A stretch of DNA of 6,638 nucleotides from CAYFIW01 sp964500645 (GTDB lineage Bacteria; Chloroflexota; Dehalococcoidia; Lucifugimonadales; UBA826). Below, piece after piece: positions 1-5,909 of this stretch (its first letter is position 1; each line of letters opens with the position of its first letter). The notes beneath the pieces were generated by a model. It did not search any database and was not told where the DNA came from. It saw nothing but the letters and a program-made list of their open reading frames with translations. The position numbers and the translations under genes were made by a program. The stretch is from assembly GCA_964500645.1 (NCBI GenBank), contig CAZCOH010000076.1, forward strand, positions 1-6,638, read 5' to 3'.

Positions 1-195
1 GGCAAGTTCCCTTGTTTGTTTTCTCAATTCAATGGGATCAGGAGTCACCGTCAGTGCATGTAAATCGACCACGCAGAAATAATTATCCTTTTCCTCTTGC
101 CTTTCCACCCAACCCTTAAACGCACCCAAATAATTTCCTAGTTGAGGATCCCCACTTGGCTGTACTCCACTGAAAACCGTATTTTTTTCGTTCAT
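1..195 (-). CDS. trpS: Tryptophanyl-tRNA synthetase, N-terminal part (runs off left edge)
   Basis: This is the first 65 codons of a class I aminoacyl-tRNA synthetase that charges tRNA-Trp with tryptophan in the cytoplasm; the rest lies beyond the left edge. The N-terminus reads FSGVQPSG (residues 8-15), followed by QLGNYLGA (18-25). That is the TrpRS form of the class I HIGH motif, with Gln where many relatives have His. CVVDLHALTV (41-50) is the next conserved Rossmann-fold block. The KMSKS motif is outside the window. The start is the ATG at 193-195, 12-13 nt after a GGGAG ribosome site at 208-212. The Trp-specific T-box leader directly upstream independently supports the identity. The sequence resembles non-Bacillus TrpRS forms more than the Bacillus one, judged from memory rather than alignment. 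Confidence 0.95.
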   Translation of the reverse strand, partial: MNEKNTVFSGVQPSGDPQLGNYLGAFKGWVERQEEKDNYFCVVDLHALTVTPDPIELRKQTRELA

Positions 196-244
196 ATAAA
201 CTTTTTTCTCCCACAAACACCAAAGACATCTAAATAATTCAGTC

Positions 245-272
245 AAAAAAAAACCGCCCCATGAAGGGACGG
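245..272 (-). terminator. T-box conditional terminator before trpS
   Basis: On the minus strand CCGTCCC (266-272) pairs with GGGGCGG (254-260), with one G-U pair, around a 5-nt loop, and is followed by nine T residues (245-253). The 5' arm is shared with the antiterminator formed with the T-box sequence at 279-293, so termination depends on tRNA-Trp charging. This is seen directly as complementarity; the regulatory behaviour is family knowledge. Confidence 0.93.
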
Positions 273-520
273 AATGTGCCGCGGTGCCACCCTAATTCCT
301 CGTAATATGTGAGAACGAGGCTCTCTTTTGAAATATACGTATATTTCTTGCAATGATAACGGAGCAATCCCGTCCAATTTTTAAGAAAGTACTTATTTAA
401 TATTTACGCACTTTCAATGGAAGCTCACAGTCCCATTCACATCTAGTGGAGACACCGGCTTTCACCATACCCGGCTCGCTTTGACCCAACTAAAGAAGCT
501 ACTATTCCTGCTCGAAGCTT
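245..520 (-). promoter_or_regulatory. T-box riboswitch (tRNA-Trp responsive) leader of trpS
   Basis: Read on the minus strand, this holds the T-box landmarks in order. An AGTA element lies near 500-506, and a GGTG-containing terminal loop between CCGG arms at about 450-476. The specifier segment is TGAATGG, with TGG (Trp) at 433-435. A GAAAGT/ACTTTC hairpin (385-390 with 410-415) follows, then a GTTA-containing stem III region (about 330-380) and a CCTCGT/ACGAGG hairpin (298-303 with 315-320). The canonical T-box sequence AGGGTGGCACCGCGG is at 279-293, with the competing terminator at 245-272. In this family, uncharged tRNA pairs with the specifier and with the T-box bulge, which stabilises the antiterminator. 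The TGG specifier agrees with the downstream gene trpS. The 5' boundary is approximate. Confidence 0.95.
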
Positions 521-542
521 TATTATTCAATTATGTAATAAA

Positions 543-548
543 AGTATA
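543..548 (-). promoter_or_regulatory. Possible -10 box for the T-box/trpS transcript
   Basis: TATACT on the minus strand would place the transcription start near 536, just before the structured leader, as expected for a T-box RNA. I see no good -35 hexamer at 16-18 nt. A second TATACT lies upstream at 568-573. The call rests on position and the -10 match only. Confidence 0.35.
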
Positions 549-583
549 ACTTAGTTACTAAAAAAGAAGTATAGCCATAGGGT

Positions 584-612
584 TTGTTACTAATCGTTAT
601 TTTTGAGCTAAT
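584..612 (+). promoter_or_regulatory. Possible promoter of the cupin-reductase-cupin operon
   Basis: TTGTTA (584-589) and GCTAAT (607-612) are separated by 17 nt; each matches four of six consensus positions of a sigma-70/A-type promoter. This would give a leader of about 38 nt before the ATG at 657. The bases between the T-box leader and this gene (about 521-656) carry no ORF and hold the divergent promoters only. The match is weak. Confidence 0.3.
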
Positions 613-641
613 AAACATAAATAGGATTCAAAACAATCTTG

Positions 642-651
642 AAAAGGGGAA
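642..651 (+). promoter_or_regulatory. Ribosome binding site that sets the first cupin start at 657
   Basis: AAAAGGGGAA precedes the ATG at 657 by about 5-7 nt. The alternative in-frame TTG at 639 would lie ahead of this site and has no Shine-Dalgarno of its own, so the ATG is preferred. Confidence 0.75.
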
Positions 652-656
652 AACTC

Positions 657-944
657 ATGGAACTCGGGGATATAGGAACAGAATTTAAATATGAAACTGA
701 ACACGTTCGTGTATGGGATTTAGTATTGAAACCAGGCGAACATAGTGATTGGCACAGACATGATGCTAATTACGTATTTATCGTAACTCGAGCTGGCACG
801 CTATTGGCCGAATATTCAGATGGACAACAATCATCAACATTTTATGAACTCGGAGACGTGGTTTCCGGACAGAAAGGAGCAATCCACAGAGTAACCAACG
901 TGGGAAAAGAAATTTACAGCAACGCTATTGTTGAACTTAAATAA
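657..944 (+). CDS. Small single-domain cupin protein (first of the operon)
   Basis: A 95-residue cytoplasmic protein made of one conserved beta-barrel cupin domain. Motif 1 is PGEHSDWHRH (residues 26-35), giving His33 and His35 as likely metal ligands; the usual glutamate a few residues later is Tyr39 here. Motif 2 fits G-x5-x-x-G-x2-H-x3-N at residues 66-81, with Gln72 in place of the usual Pro, and supplies His77 and Asn81. A 3-His rather than 3-His-1-Glu site is therefore predicted. Cupins include dioxygenases, isomerases and sugar- or ligand-binding proteins, and this short sequence does not tell which. An in-frame TTG at 639 would add six residues, but the AAAAGGGGAA site favours the ATG. 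It lies 34 nt before a ketopantoate-reductase-like gene and is probably co-transcribed with it. Confidence 0.88.
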   Translation: MELGDIGTEFKYETEHVRVWDLVLKPGEHSDWHRHDANYVFIVTRAGTLLAEYSDGQQSSTFYELGDVVSGQKGAIHRVTNVGKEIYSNAIVELK

Positions 945-978
945 CTCTTTATCCTGCTAAACCTGGGAGAAACATACT

Positions 979-1890
979 ATGAAAATTATGATAATGGCCG
1001 CGGGTGCAGTAGGAGGATATTTTGGATCTGTTTTGTCTCAAAAAAATGAAGTTACATTTATAGCGAGAGGGGAACATTTAGAAAATATACAGTCAAAAGG
1101 TCTGAAAATTATAAGTGAGACCTCAGGTAATTACATTTCAAAATCTCCGGCTACTTCATATCCCGAACACACCTATAAACCTGATTTGGTTCTGTATTGC
1201 GTGAAGGCATATCAAAATGAACAAGCCATAGACCTGATCCGACCATTTATCGGAAACGACACAACAATATTAAGCCTTCAAAATGGTATTGGTATTGGAC
1301 GTCAGTTAGAAGAAAATTTCGGAGTTGAAAAAACACTGCTAGGAAGCGCCTATATAGAGGCTTCCGTGGATTCTCCCGGGATCATAATTGAGCGTGGCGG
1401 ACTCTGCCAAATAAAATTCGGCTCCCCGCTGGGAATCGTCTCTGAAAGAGAAGAAAGAATTTCTAGGCTTTTAAATGATTGCTCCATAAACCATGTTTTA
1501 TCCAAGGACATTTCAACGGATTTATGGGAAAAATTGATTTTTATTTCGGCTCTAAGTGGTATGTCTTGCATAACAAGAGCCACCTTCGAGGAGATTATAG
1601 ACAACAAATTGGGCAAACATGTAACTGAATCACTGTTGGAGGAAACGTATTCCGTTGCATTAGCCAATGGTGCAAATATATCGAAACATGTAGTCAGTGA
1701 GATAATGAATCATTTTATAAATCAAAAAGATAAACTCGTGTCCTCAATGTATAAAGATATGGTTGATGGTAAACCAATGGAGGTAGACGTTATCAACGGA
1801 GCGGTAAGTAAATCAGGTAAAGAATACGGTATACCTACACCTATCAATGACCTTATATATGCAGCATTAAGTCTATACGCCAAAAATTAA
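979..1890 (+). CDS. Ketopantoate reductase family oxidoreductase (PanE/ApbA-like)
   Basis: A 303-residue cytoplasmic NADP-dependent reductase, the usual length for the 2-dehydropantoate 2-reductase family. The N-terminal Rossmann domain starts with AAGAVGGYFG (7-16), a variant of GxGxxG with Ala at the first Gly. QNG (101-103) supplies the conserved Asn102. In the helical C-terminal domain, DLWEKL gives the catalytic Lys185, SSM gives Ser256, and PMEVDVINGAV gives Glu268. The Ser-Glu spacing of 12 equals that of E. coli PanE (Ser244/Glu256). The family member in pantothenate synthesis reduces ketopantoate to pantoate. No panB, panC or panD is nearby, and the gene sits between two cupins, so another 2-keto acid or lactone substrate is quite possible. 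The start ATG follows GGGAGA (965-970) by 8 nt. Confidence 0.88.
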   Translation: MKIMIMAAGAVGGYFGSVLSQKNEVTFIARGEHLENIQSKGLKIISETSGNYISKSPATSYPEHTYKPDLVLYCVKAYQNEQAIDLIRPFIGNDTTILSLQNGIGIGRQLEENFGVEKTLLGSAYIEASVDSPGIIIERGGLCQIKFGSPLGIVSEREERISRLLNDCSINHVLSKDISTDLWEKLIFISALSGMSCITRATFEEIIDNKLGKHVTESLLEETYSVALANGANISKHVVSEIMNHFINQKDKLVSSMYKDMVDGKPMEVDVINGAVSKSGKEYGIPTPINDLIYAALSLYAKN

Positions 1891-1911
1891 TATAGCTGTA
1901 AAGGAAAATTA

Positions 1912-2250
1912 ATGAAATATTTCTACAACCCAAATAATCTGAAATCAAAAATACTATCTGAGGGAGTTGTCCTCAAGCCTATGTGGGGGGATAAAATAAT
2001 GATGAACATTGTTGAACTAGAGCCAGGCTCAGAAGTTCCACTTCATTCTCATCCCAATGAGCAGGCAGGAATAGTGTTAGAAGGAGAATTCGAATTCACG
2101 ATTGGAGAAGAGAAAAAAACGGTTAAAAAAGGTGAGTTTTATTTAATACCAGGAGGGATTGAACACAGAGTATTGACAGGGAACCAACCTTCCAAAGCCC
2201 TAGATATATTCAGTCCTCCAAGAGAAGACTATAAAGAAGGATTAACATAG
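1912..2250 (+). CDS. Small single-domain cupin protein (last of the operon)
   Basis: A 112-residue cytoplasmic cupin that begins 21 nt after the reductase stop codon, with AAGGAAA (1901-1907) as ribosome site. Motif 1 is PGSEVPLHSHPNEQ (38-51): His45, His47 and Gln51, with Glu50 adjacent, are the likely metal-facing residues of the HxHPxEQ type. Motif 2, GEFYLIPGGIEH (74-85), fits G-x5-P-x-G-x2-H exactly and supplies His85. It is not a close copy of the first cupin of the operon; the two share little beyond the motifs and are probably not a recent tandem duplication. The product could be a metal-dependent enzyme or a ligand-binding protein. Its role is probably tied to the reductase substrate. 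Transcription should stop at the strong hairpin just downstream. Confidence 0.9.
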   Translation: MKYFYNPNNLKSKILSEGVVLKPMWGDKIMMNIVELEPGSEVPLHSHPNEQAGIVLEGEFEFTIGEEKKTVKKGEFYLIPGGIEHRVLTGNQPSKALDIFSPPREDYKEGLT

Positions 2251-2255
2251 CTATA

Positions 2256-2295
2256 AAAAATTCCCCGCCATTACAAAAAATAGCGGGGAATTTTT
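2256..2295. terminator. Bidirectional rho-independent terminator
   Basis: AAAAATTCCCCGC (2256-2268) is perfectly complementary to GCGGGGAATTTTT (2283-2295) around a 14-nt loop. The A/T tails give a U-run in either direction: five T on the plus strand, six T on the minus strand. It lies 5 nt after the second cupin stop and 26 nt after the sodN stop, so it can end both convergent transcripts. Confidence 0.9.
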
Positions 2296-2321
2296 ACTTC
2301 CGTTGGATATTACAAAGTAGC

Positions 2322-2795
2322 CTAGGCTCCGTATCTCACGTCTGCGTTTGGATCACTGTAGTCAACACCTTTTGTTGCCCAAAAAATCTTGGCAATTTCG
2401 TCCACTGCATCAACGAGTTGCTTTGCGGACGCAGAACTAACCCCTTGCTTATTGGCTCCCGCCAATTTGTTTGCATTCCAGAACAATTCATGAAGATTTG
2501 GATGATCAGCAAGGTGTTCAGGTTTAAAATAGTCTGCCAACAGTATGTTAAGTTCGTTTTTAACTCCCTGGGCATGTTCCTCTTTAACAGCAATATATCG
2601 GGCCACAGAATTAGGAACGGTGACATCAGCAGGGCCACTTGAAAAATCAACAGCCTCAAGTCTTACTGCCATCTTTAAAACCGTCTGAGCCGATATTTTG
2701 GCACTAATCGGGTCGTATATACCACATGGAACATCGCAATGAGCTTTTGCCTCTACAACTGGAGACATTTTCTTTAGTAACGAAATAATTTTCAT
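2322..2795 (-). CDS. sodN: Nickel superoxide dismutase precursor
   Basis: A 157-residue precursor of the Ni-containing enzyme that converts superoxide to O2 and H2O2. The nickel hook HCDVPCGIYDP is at residues 19-29. After cleavage between Ala18 and His19 it gives the mature His1, Cys2, Cys6 ligands plus Asp3 and Tyr9, all conserved in the family. The first 18 residues are a lysine-rich propeptide ending in AKA; they lack a long hydrophobic core, so this looks like a maturation leader and not a classical secretion signal. The helical remainder is Sod_Ni-like. The precursor is longer than the Streptomyces form (about 131 residues) and, as I recall, close to marine and cyanobacterial forms. The start ATG has an excellent AGGAAGGA site (2801-2808) 5 nt upstream. 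The probable maturation protease is divergently encoded next door. Confidence 0.96.
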   Translation of the reverse strand: MKIISLLKKMSPVVEAKAHCDVPCGIYDPISAKISAQTVLKMAVRLEAVDFSSGPADVTVPNSVARYIAVKEEHAQGVKNELNILLADYFKPEHLADHPNLHELFWNANKLAGANKQGVSSASAKQLVDAVDEIAKIFWATKGVDYSDPNADVRYGA

Positions 2796-2956
2796 ATAAA
2801 TCCTTCCTTGTTATTTAACTTAATATTTTTCAATCATCAAAGCCGCCCTACAAGAGCACAAACCCTAGCTAAAAGAAGATACATGAAATTAGCTTCCTCT
2901 CGCAAGTTGAGTTAAAAATTATGAAGTGTAAATCGATGATGACGTAACATAACACC
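2796..2956. promoter_or_regulatory. Divergent intergenic region between sodN and sodX
   Basis: These 161 bp must carry both promoters. For sodN (minus strand), TTGATG (2835-2840) and TAAATA (2812-2817) are 17 nt apart, but they would start transcription inside the ribosome site, so a more upstream promoter, not clearly visible, is more likely. For sodX, TAACAT (2945-2950) is a candidate -10. I see no convincing inverted repeat of the kind bound by Nur, NikR or Fur. Confidence 0.5.
2945..2950 (+). promoter_or_regulatory. Candidate -10 box for leaderless sodX transcript
   Basis: TAACAT fits TAnnnT and ends 6 nt before the sodX ATG, so transcription would begin at or next to the start codon. 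No Shine-Dalgarno sequence is visible in the 20 nt ahead of the ATG. No good -35 hexamer is present (TGAAGT at 2922-2927 is poor). Confidence 0.4.
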
Positions 2957-3391
2957 ATGATATTGATAGTCAAAGTCATCAACAGGAGTATGGAACCGAC
3001 CTACATGCACAATGATTTGCTGATAGTAAAAGGTTGGAATACTAAGTCCTTTATCAAAAGACAAAAAGTACTACTTCTTAATCTTCCATATGAATACGGT
3101 GGTAGATCAATTAAAAGATTAATAGGATTACCAGGTGATACTATCAATATTCAGGATGGCTCTATTTATATTAATGGATCTATACATGAAGAAGCACATT
3201 TGGACGGAATGCCTAAAACTAAAGGCACTGAAAGTATGAAATGTATCGTGCCACAGGAACATGTTTTCGTTCTAGGCGATTATAGAAACTACGTACATGG
3301 AGTTGATAGCAGAATGTTTGGTCCAGTTCCACTATCTAATATAAAAGGAATGATTATTGGAAAATTATGGCCAATAACCAAACGCAACTAA
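2957..3391 (+). CDS. sodX: S26-family serine peptidase, probable NiSOD maturation protease
   Basis: A 144-residue peptidase of the signal-peptidase (S26) fold. The nucleophile is Ser11 in NRSMEPTY (9-16), and the general base is Lys53 in IKRLIGLPGD (52-61). The last conserved box reads GDYRNYVHGVDSR (107-119), followed by MFGPVP and IKGMIIGKLWP. LepB proteins carry an N-terminal membrane anchor; this one has only about ten residues before the catalytic Ser and no transmembrane helix, so it is probably cytoplasmic. Small anchorless S26 enzymes next to sodN are the known SodX proteases that release the N-terminal His of NiSOD; that role is inferred from context. A stop codon closes the frame at 2945-2947, leaving ATG 2957 as the first good start, without a Shine-Dalgarno site. 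It converges on hemB with a 7-bp gap. Confidence 0.87.
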   Translation: MILIVKVINRSMEPTYMHNDLLIVKGWNTKSFIKRQKVLLLNLPYEYGGRSIKRLIGLPGDTINIQDGSIYINGSIHEEAHLDGMPKTKGTESMKCIVPQEHVFVLGDYRNYVHGVDSRMFGPVPLSNIKGMIIGKLWPITKRN

Positions 3392-3398
3392 GAATATC

Positions 3399-4358
3399 TC
3401 ATCGACCAATAATCCCGGCCAATTCCTTTGCATGATAGGTGATAATCATGTCCGCTCCCGCTCTTTTTATAGACATAAGTATTTCTGAAGATATCCGTGA
3501 ACCATCAATCCACTCATTCTCTGAAGCAGCTTTCACCATTGAATATTCTCCACTGACGTTGTAGGCAGCGACTGGAACATCAAATCGTTGTTTGGCCTCA
3601 TGCAAAACGTCCAAAAAAGACAGAGCAGGTTTCACCATTACAATATCTGCGCCTTCTTCTATGTCTTGTTGAATCTCAAGCATCGCCTGCCTTCTATTTG
3701 CAACATCCATCTGATATGAAGTTCGGTCTCCAAATTGCGGCGCAGATTCCGCTGCAACTCTGAACGGACCATAAAATCCAGATGCAAATTTTGCTGAGTA
3801 CGACATAATTGATGTTAATTCGAGATTTTGCAGGTCTAAAGCCTCCCTAATTGCCCCAACTTGACCATCCATCATGGCAGATGGTGCCACAACGTCTGCG
3901 CCAAATTCAGCATGCGAAATCGCCATTTTTGCTAGTAGTGGTAATGTCAAGGCGTTGTCAACATAATCACCATTTAGAACTCCACAATGTCCATGATCAG
4001 TGTAATCACACAAGCAAACATCTGTTATGACCAACATCGCTGGGTCAATTCTTTTTATCTCGGTAATGGCTCTTTGGATAACACCAGACTGGGAAAAAGC
4101 ATCCTTTCCCACAGAATCCTTTTCCTCTGGTATGCCAAAAAGTAAAACAGCCCTAATCCCTAATGTTCGTAATTCTTCAATTTCGTAAGATAGTTGATCT
4201 ACCGAAAATTGAAAGATACCCGGCATAGGTTCAATAGGCACTTTTTGATTAATTCCATGCCTCACAAAAATTGGGTATATCAACTCATCTACTGAAAAGC
4301 GAGTCTCAGACACAAGATTCAATAAAGTACTATTTTGCCTCAATCTCCTTAGTTTCAT
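3399..4358 (-). CDS. hemB: Delta-aminolevulinic acid dehydratase (porphobilinogen synthase)
   Basis: A 319-residue cytoplasmic enzyme that condenses two 5-aminolevulinate molecules to porphobilinogen, normal in length for HemB. The two active-site lysines are visible: Lys190 in SYSAKFASGFYGPFR and Lys243, the Schiff-base lysine, in MVKPALSFLD. The zinc-site cysteines 115, 117 and 125 are present in DVCLCDYTDHGHCG, so this is a zinc-dependent form and not the Asp-rich Mg form. The frame stays open to a TTG at 4374-4376, which would add six residues. The GGAGGG site at 4365-4370 lies 6 nt before the ATG at 4356-4358 and decides for the shorter form. It is the last gene of the hemC - cobA/hemD - hemB operon and starts 27 nt after the cobA/hemD stop codon. 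Confidence 0.97.
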   Translation of the reverse strand: MKLRRLRQNSTLLNLVSETRFSVDELIYPIFVRHGINQKVPIEPMPGIFQFSVDQLSYEIEELRTLGIRAVLLFGIPEEKDSVGKDAFSQSGVIQRAITEIKRIDPAMLVITDVCLCDYTDHGHCGVLNGDYVDNALTLPLLAKMAISHAEFGADVVAPSAMMDGQVGAIREALDLQNLELTSIMSYSAKFASGFYGPFRVAAESAPQFGDRTSYQMDVANRRQAMLEIQQDIEEGADIVMVKPALSFLDVLHEAKQRFDVPVAAYNVSGEYSMVKAASENEWIDGSRISSEILMSIKRAGADMIITYHAKELAGIIGR

Positions 4359-4364
4359 ACACAA

Positions 4365-4370
4365 CCCTCC
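4365..4370 (-). promoter_or_regulatory. Ribosome binding site that sets the hemB start
   Basis: GGAGGG on the minus strand is 6 nt ahead of the ATG at 4356-4358. It falls inside the six-residue extension that an upstream TTG start (4374-4376) would give, which argues against that TTG. Confidence 0.85.
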
Positions 4371-4385
4371 ATACAACTTATGGCA

Positions 4386-5909
4386 TTAAGTTTGGTAATA
4401 TTCCACGATTGATGTAGCCAGTCCGTTTACATTATGTACATCTGCCACCACATCTGGTTCGACATCAAATTCTCGTAAAGTTTTGGCAGTCATCGGGCCT
4501 ATGCAAGCGGTAACACAATCTTCCGGAATTGTTACACCTGTAGCAAACAAATTCCTTACTGTAGATGAACTCGTAAAGCTAACAATATCCAAACCCTTTA
4601 CAAATAATGACTTGATATAGTCCCCTGACTCATAAGGTATTTCAGTAACATAAGCCTCTACACTTTCTACATTAAACCCTAATTGACGCAATCCTTTTGG
4701 AAGAATATTCGTAGCTATTTTTGGTCTAGGTAAGAGAATAGAATCCTCTGACTTCCCTTCTAGTTTAAAGGCCTCTACTAAAGATTCAGATGAGGAGTTT
4801 TTTGGAACAAGGTCAGGAATAACACCCCTTACAGTTAGGGCCTCTTTTGTCGATCCGCCAATAGCGGCTATCTTAAGTCCCGCAAGAGATCTAACATCTA
4901 ACCCGTTAGAAAAGAGTCTCTGGAAAAAATATTCCACAGAATTGATACTGGCATATATGACCCAATCGAATTGATTTAGGTTCGATATGGCATTGTCTAG
5001 TTCATCAAAATTAACCGGTGGAATACACCTAATAGTAGGGGCCTCAATTGGAATCGCTCCCATCTCAGACAATAAGGCAGACAAAGTGCTAGCCTGTTCT
5101 CTAGATCTGGTCACAAGAATCTTTTTTTGATAAAGGGGCAATAAGTTTTTCTGTGAAAGTTCTGCTGCGACAGATACAACTTCCCCAACAACAAATACAG
5201 AAGGTGCCGAAATATTTCCCCTACGCGCTGCTTCTGATATTGTCGACAAAGTGCCATAAACTTGATTCTGTTCAGGGAGTGTGGCCGACTGAATAACTGA
5301 AGCAGGGGTTTGAGGAGATCGCCCCAAATTAATCAAATTTTCAGATATAGAATCAATCTTTTTAGACCCCATCAATATTACTAACGTTTGCTTGCCCTGC
5401 GCGAGTGATTTCCAGTCAACATCTGTTTCTTGTTTGGAAGAGTTCTCGGATGCTGTAACAACAGAGAAATATGAGGCACTTCCTCTGTTCGTCACAGGTA
5501 TCCCTGCAGCGGCAGGTGCTGATATCGCCGACGTAACCCCTGGTACTACCTCGAAGGGTACCGAAGCAGACCGTAAAGCTATCGCTTCCTCCGCGCCCCT
5601 GCCAAAAACAAATGGATCTCCTCCTTTTAATCGGACAACTCTCTTTCCTTTATTTGCTTCCTCGCTCAAAATTTCATTAATTTCTTCTTGTGAAGCTGAT
5701 TCTTTTCCTGGAGTCTTACCAACATATATGGATTCCTTGTTTGCATGTATCTCATCTAAAAGAATTTTTCCGACTAAACGGTCATATACTATTACATCGC
5801 AAGTATCTATCAATGATCTGGCACGCACGGTAAGCAATCCTGGATCACCCGGACCAGACCCTACAAGATAGACTTTCCCTATGTGTGTGCGATCTGAAAA
5901 TCTATCCAT
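4386..5909 (-). CDS. cobA-hemD: Fused uroporphyrinogen-III C-methyltransferase / uroporphyrinogen-III synthase
   Basis: A 507-residue bifunctional cytoplasmic protein. The N-terminal half (about 10-250) is an SAM-dependent uroporphyrinogen-III methyltransferase (SUMT). It carries signature 1, VYLVGSGPGDPGLL (13-26), signature 2, VVRLKGGDPFVFGRGAEE (91-108), and VVPGVTSAISAPAAAGIP (121-138). It makes precorrin-2 for siroheme and cobalamin. The C-terminal half (about 262-507) is uroporphyrinogen-III synthase, with KKILVTRSREQ (262-272), WVIYASINSVEYF (316-328), VSFTSSSTVRNLF (443-455) and the CIGPMTAKTL block (469-478). It cyclises hydroxymethylbilane. Such fusions are common in Clostridia and related lineages. 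The ATG at 5907-5909 overlaps the hemC stop by 8 nt (ATGGATAG), implying translational coupling; a weak GGTGAT ribosome site lies inside hemC. The double name reflects the two domains. Confidence 0.95.
   Translation of the reverse strand: MDRFSDRTHIGKVYLVGSGPGDPGLLTVRARSLIDTCDVIVYDRLVGKILLDEIHANKESIYVGKTPGKESASQEEINEILSEEANKGKRVVRLKGGDPFVFGRGAEEAIALRSASVPFEVVPGVTSAISAPAAAGIPVTNRGSASYFSVVTASENSSKQETDVDWKSLAQGKQTLVILMGSKKIDSISENLINLGRSPQTPASVIQSATLPEQNQVYGTLSTISEAARRGNISAPSVFVVGEVVSVAAELSQKNLLPLYQKKILVTRSREQASTLSALLSEMGAIPIEAPTIRCIPPVNFDELDNAISNLNQFDWVIYASINSVEYFFQRLFSNGLDVRSLAGLKIAAIGGSTKEALTVRGVIPDLVPKNSSSESLVEAFKLEGKSEDSILLPRPKIATNILPKGLRQLGFNVESVEAYVTEIPYESGDYIKSLFVKGLDIVSFTSSSTVRNLFATGVTIPEDCVTACIGPMTAKTLREFDVEPDVVADVHNVNGLATSIVEYYQT

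Noticed and set aside
639..656. Alternative TTG start adding six residues to the first cupin
   Set aside because: The added codons cover the AAAAGGGGAA ribosome site that serves the ATG at 657, and no Shine-Dalgarno precedes the TTG.
1350..1667. 105-codon minus-strand open frame
   Set aside because: It is fully inside the reductase gene on the other strand, has no recognisable motif and no ribosome site; it is a shadow frame.
2336..2659. Open frames in other phases over sodN (also 2418-2642 plus strand)
   Set aside because: They overlap a gene with a clear NiSOD motif and carry no domain signature.
2796..2956. Possible nickel- or iron-responsive operator (Nur, NikR, Fur)
   Set aside because: I looked for a spaced inverted repeat and found none convincing; only the short ATCGAT palindrome is present, which is too small to support a call.
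4359..4376. TTG start for hemB at 4376
   Set aside because: The GGAGGG ribosome site lies within this extension at ideal spacing from the ATG at 4358.
5392..5871. 159-codon plus-strand open frame opposite the CobA domain
   Set aside because: The antisense frame has no motif, and the minus strand here encodes both conserved SUMT signatures.
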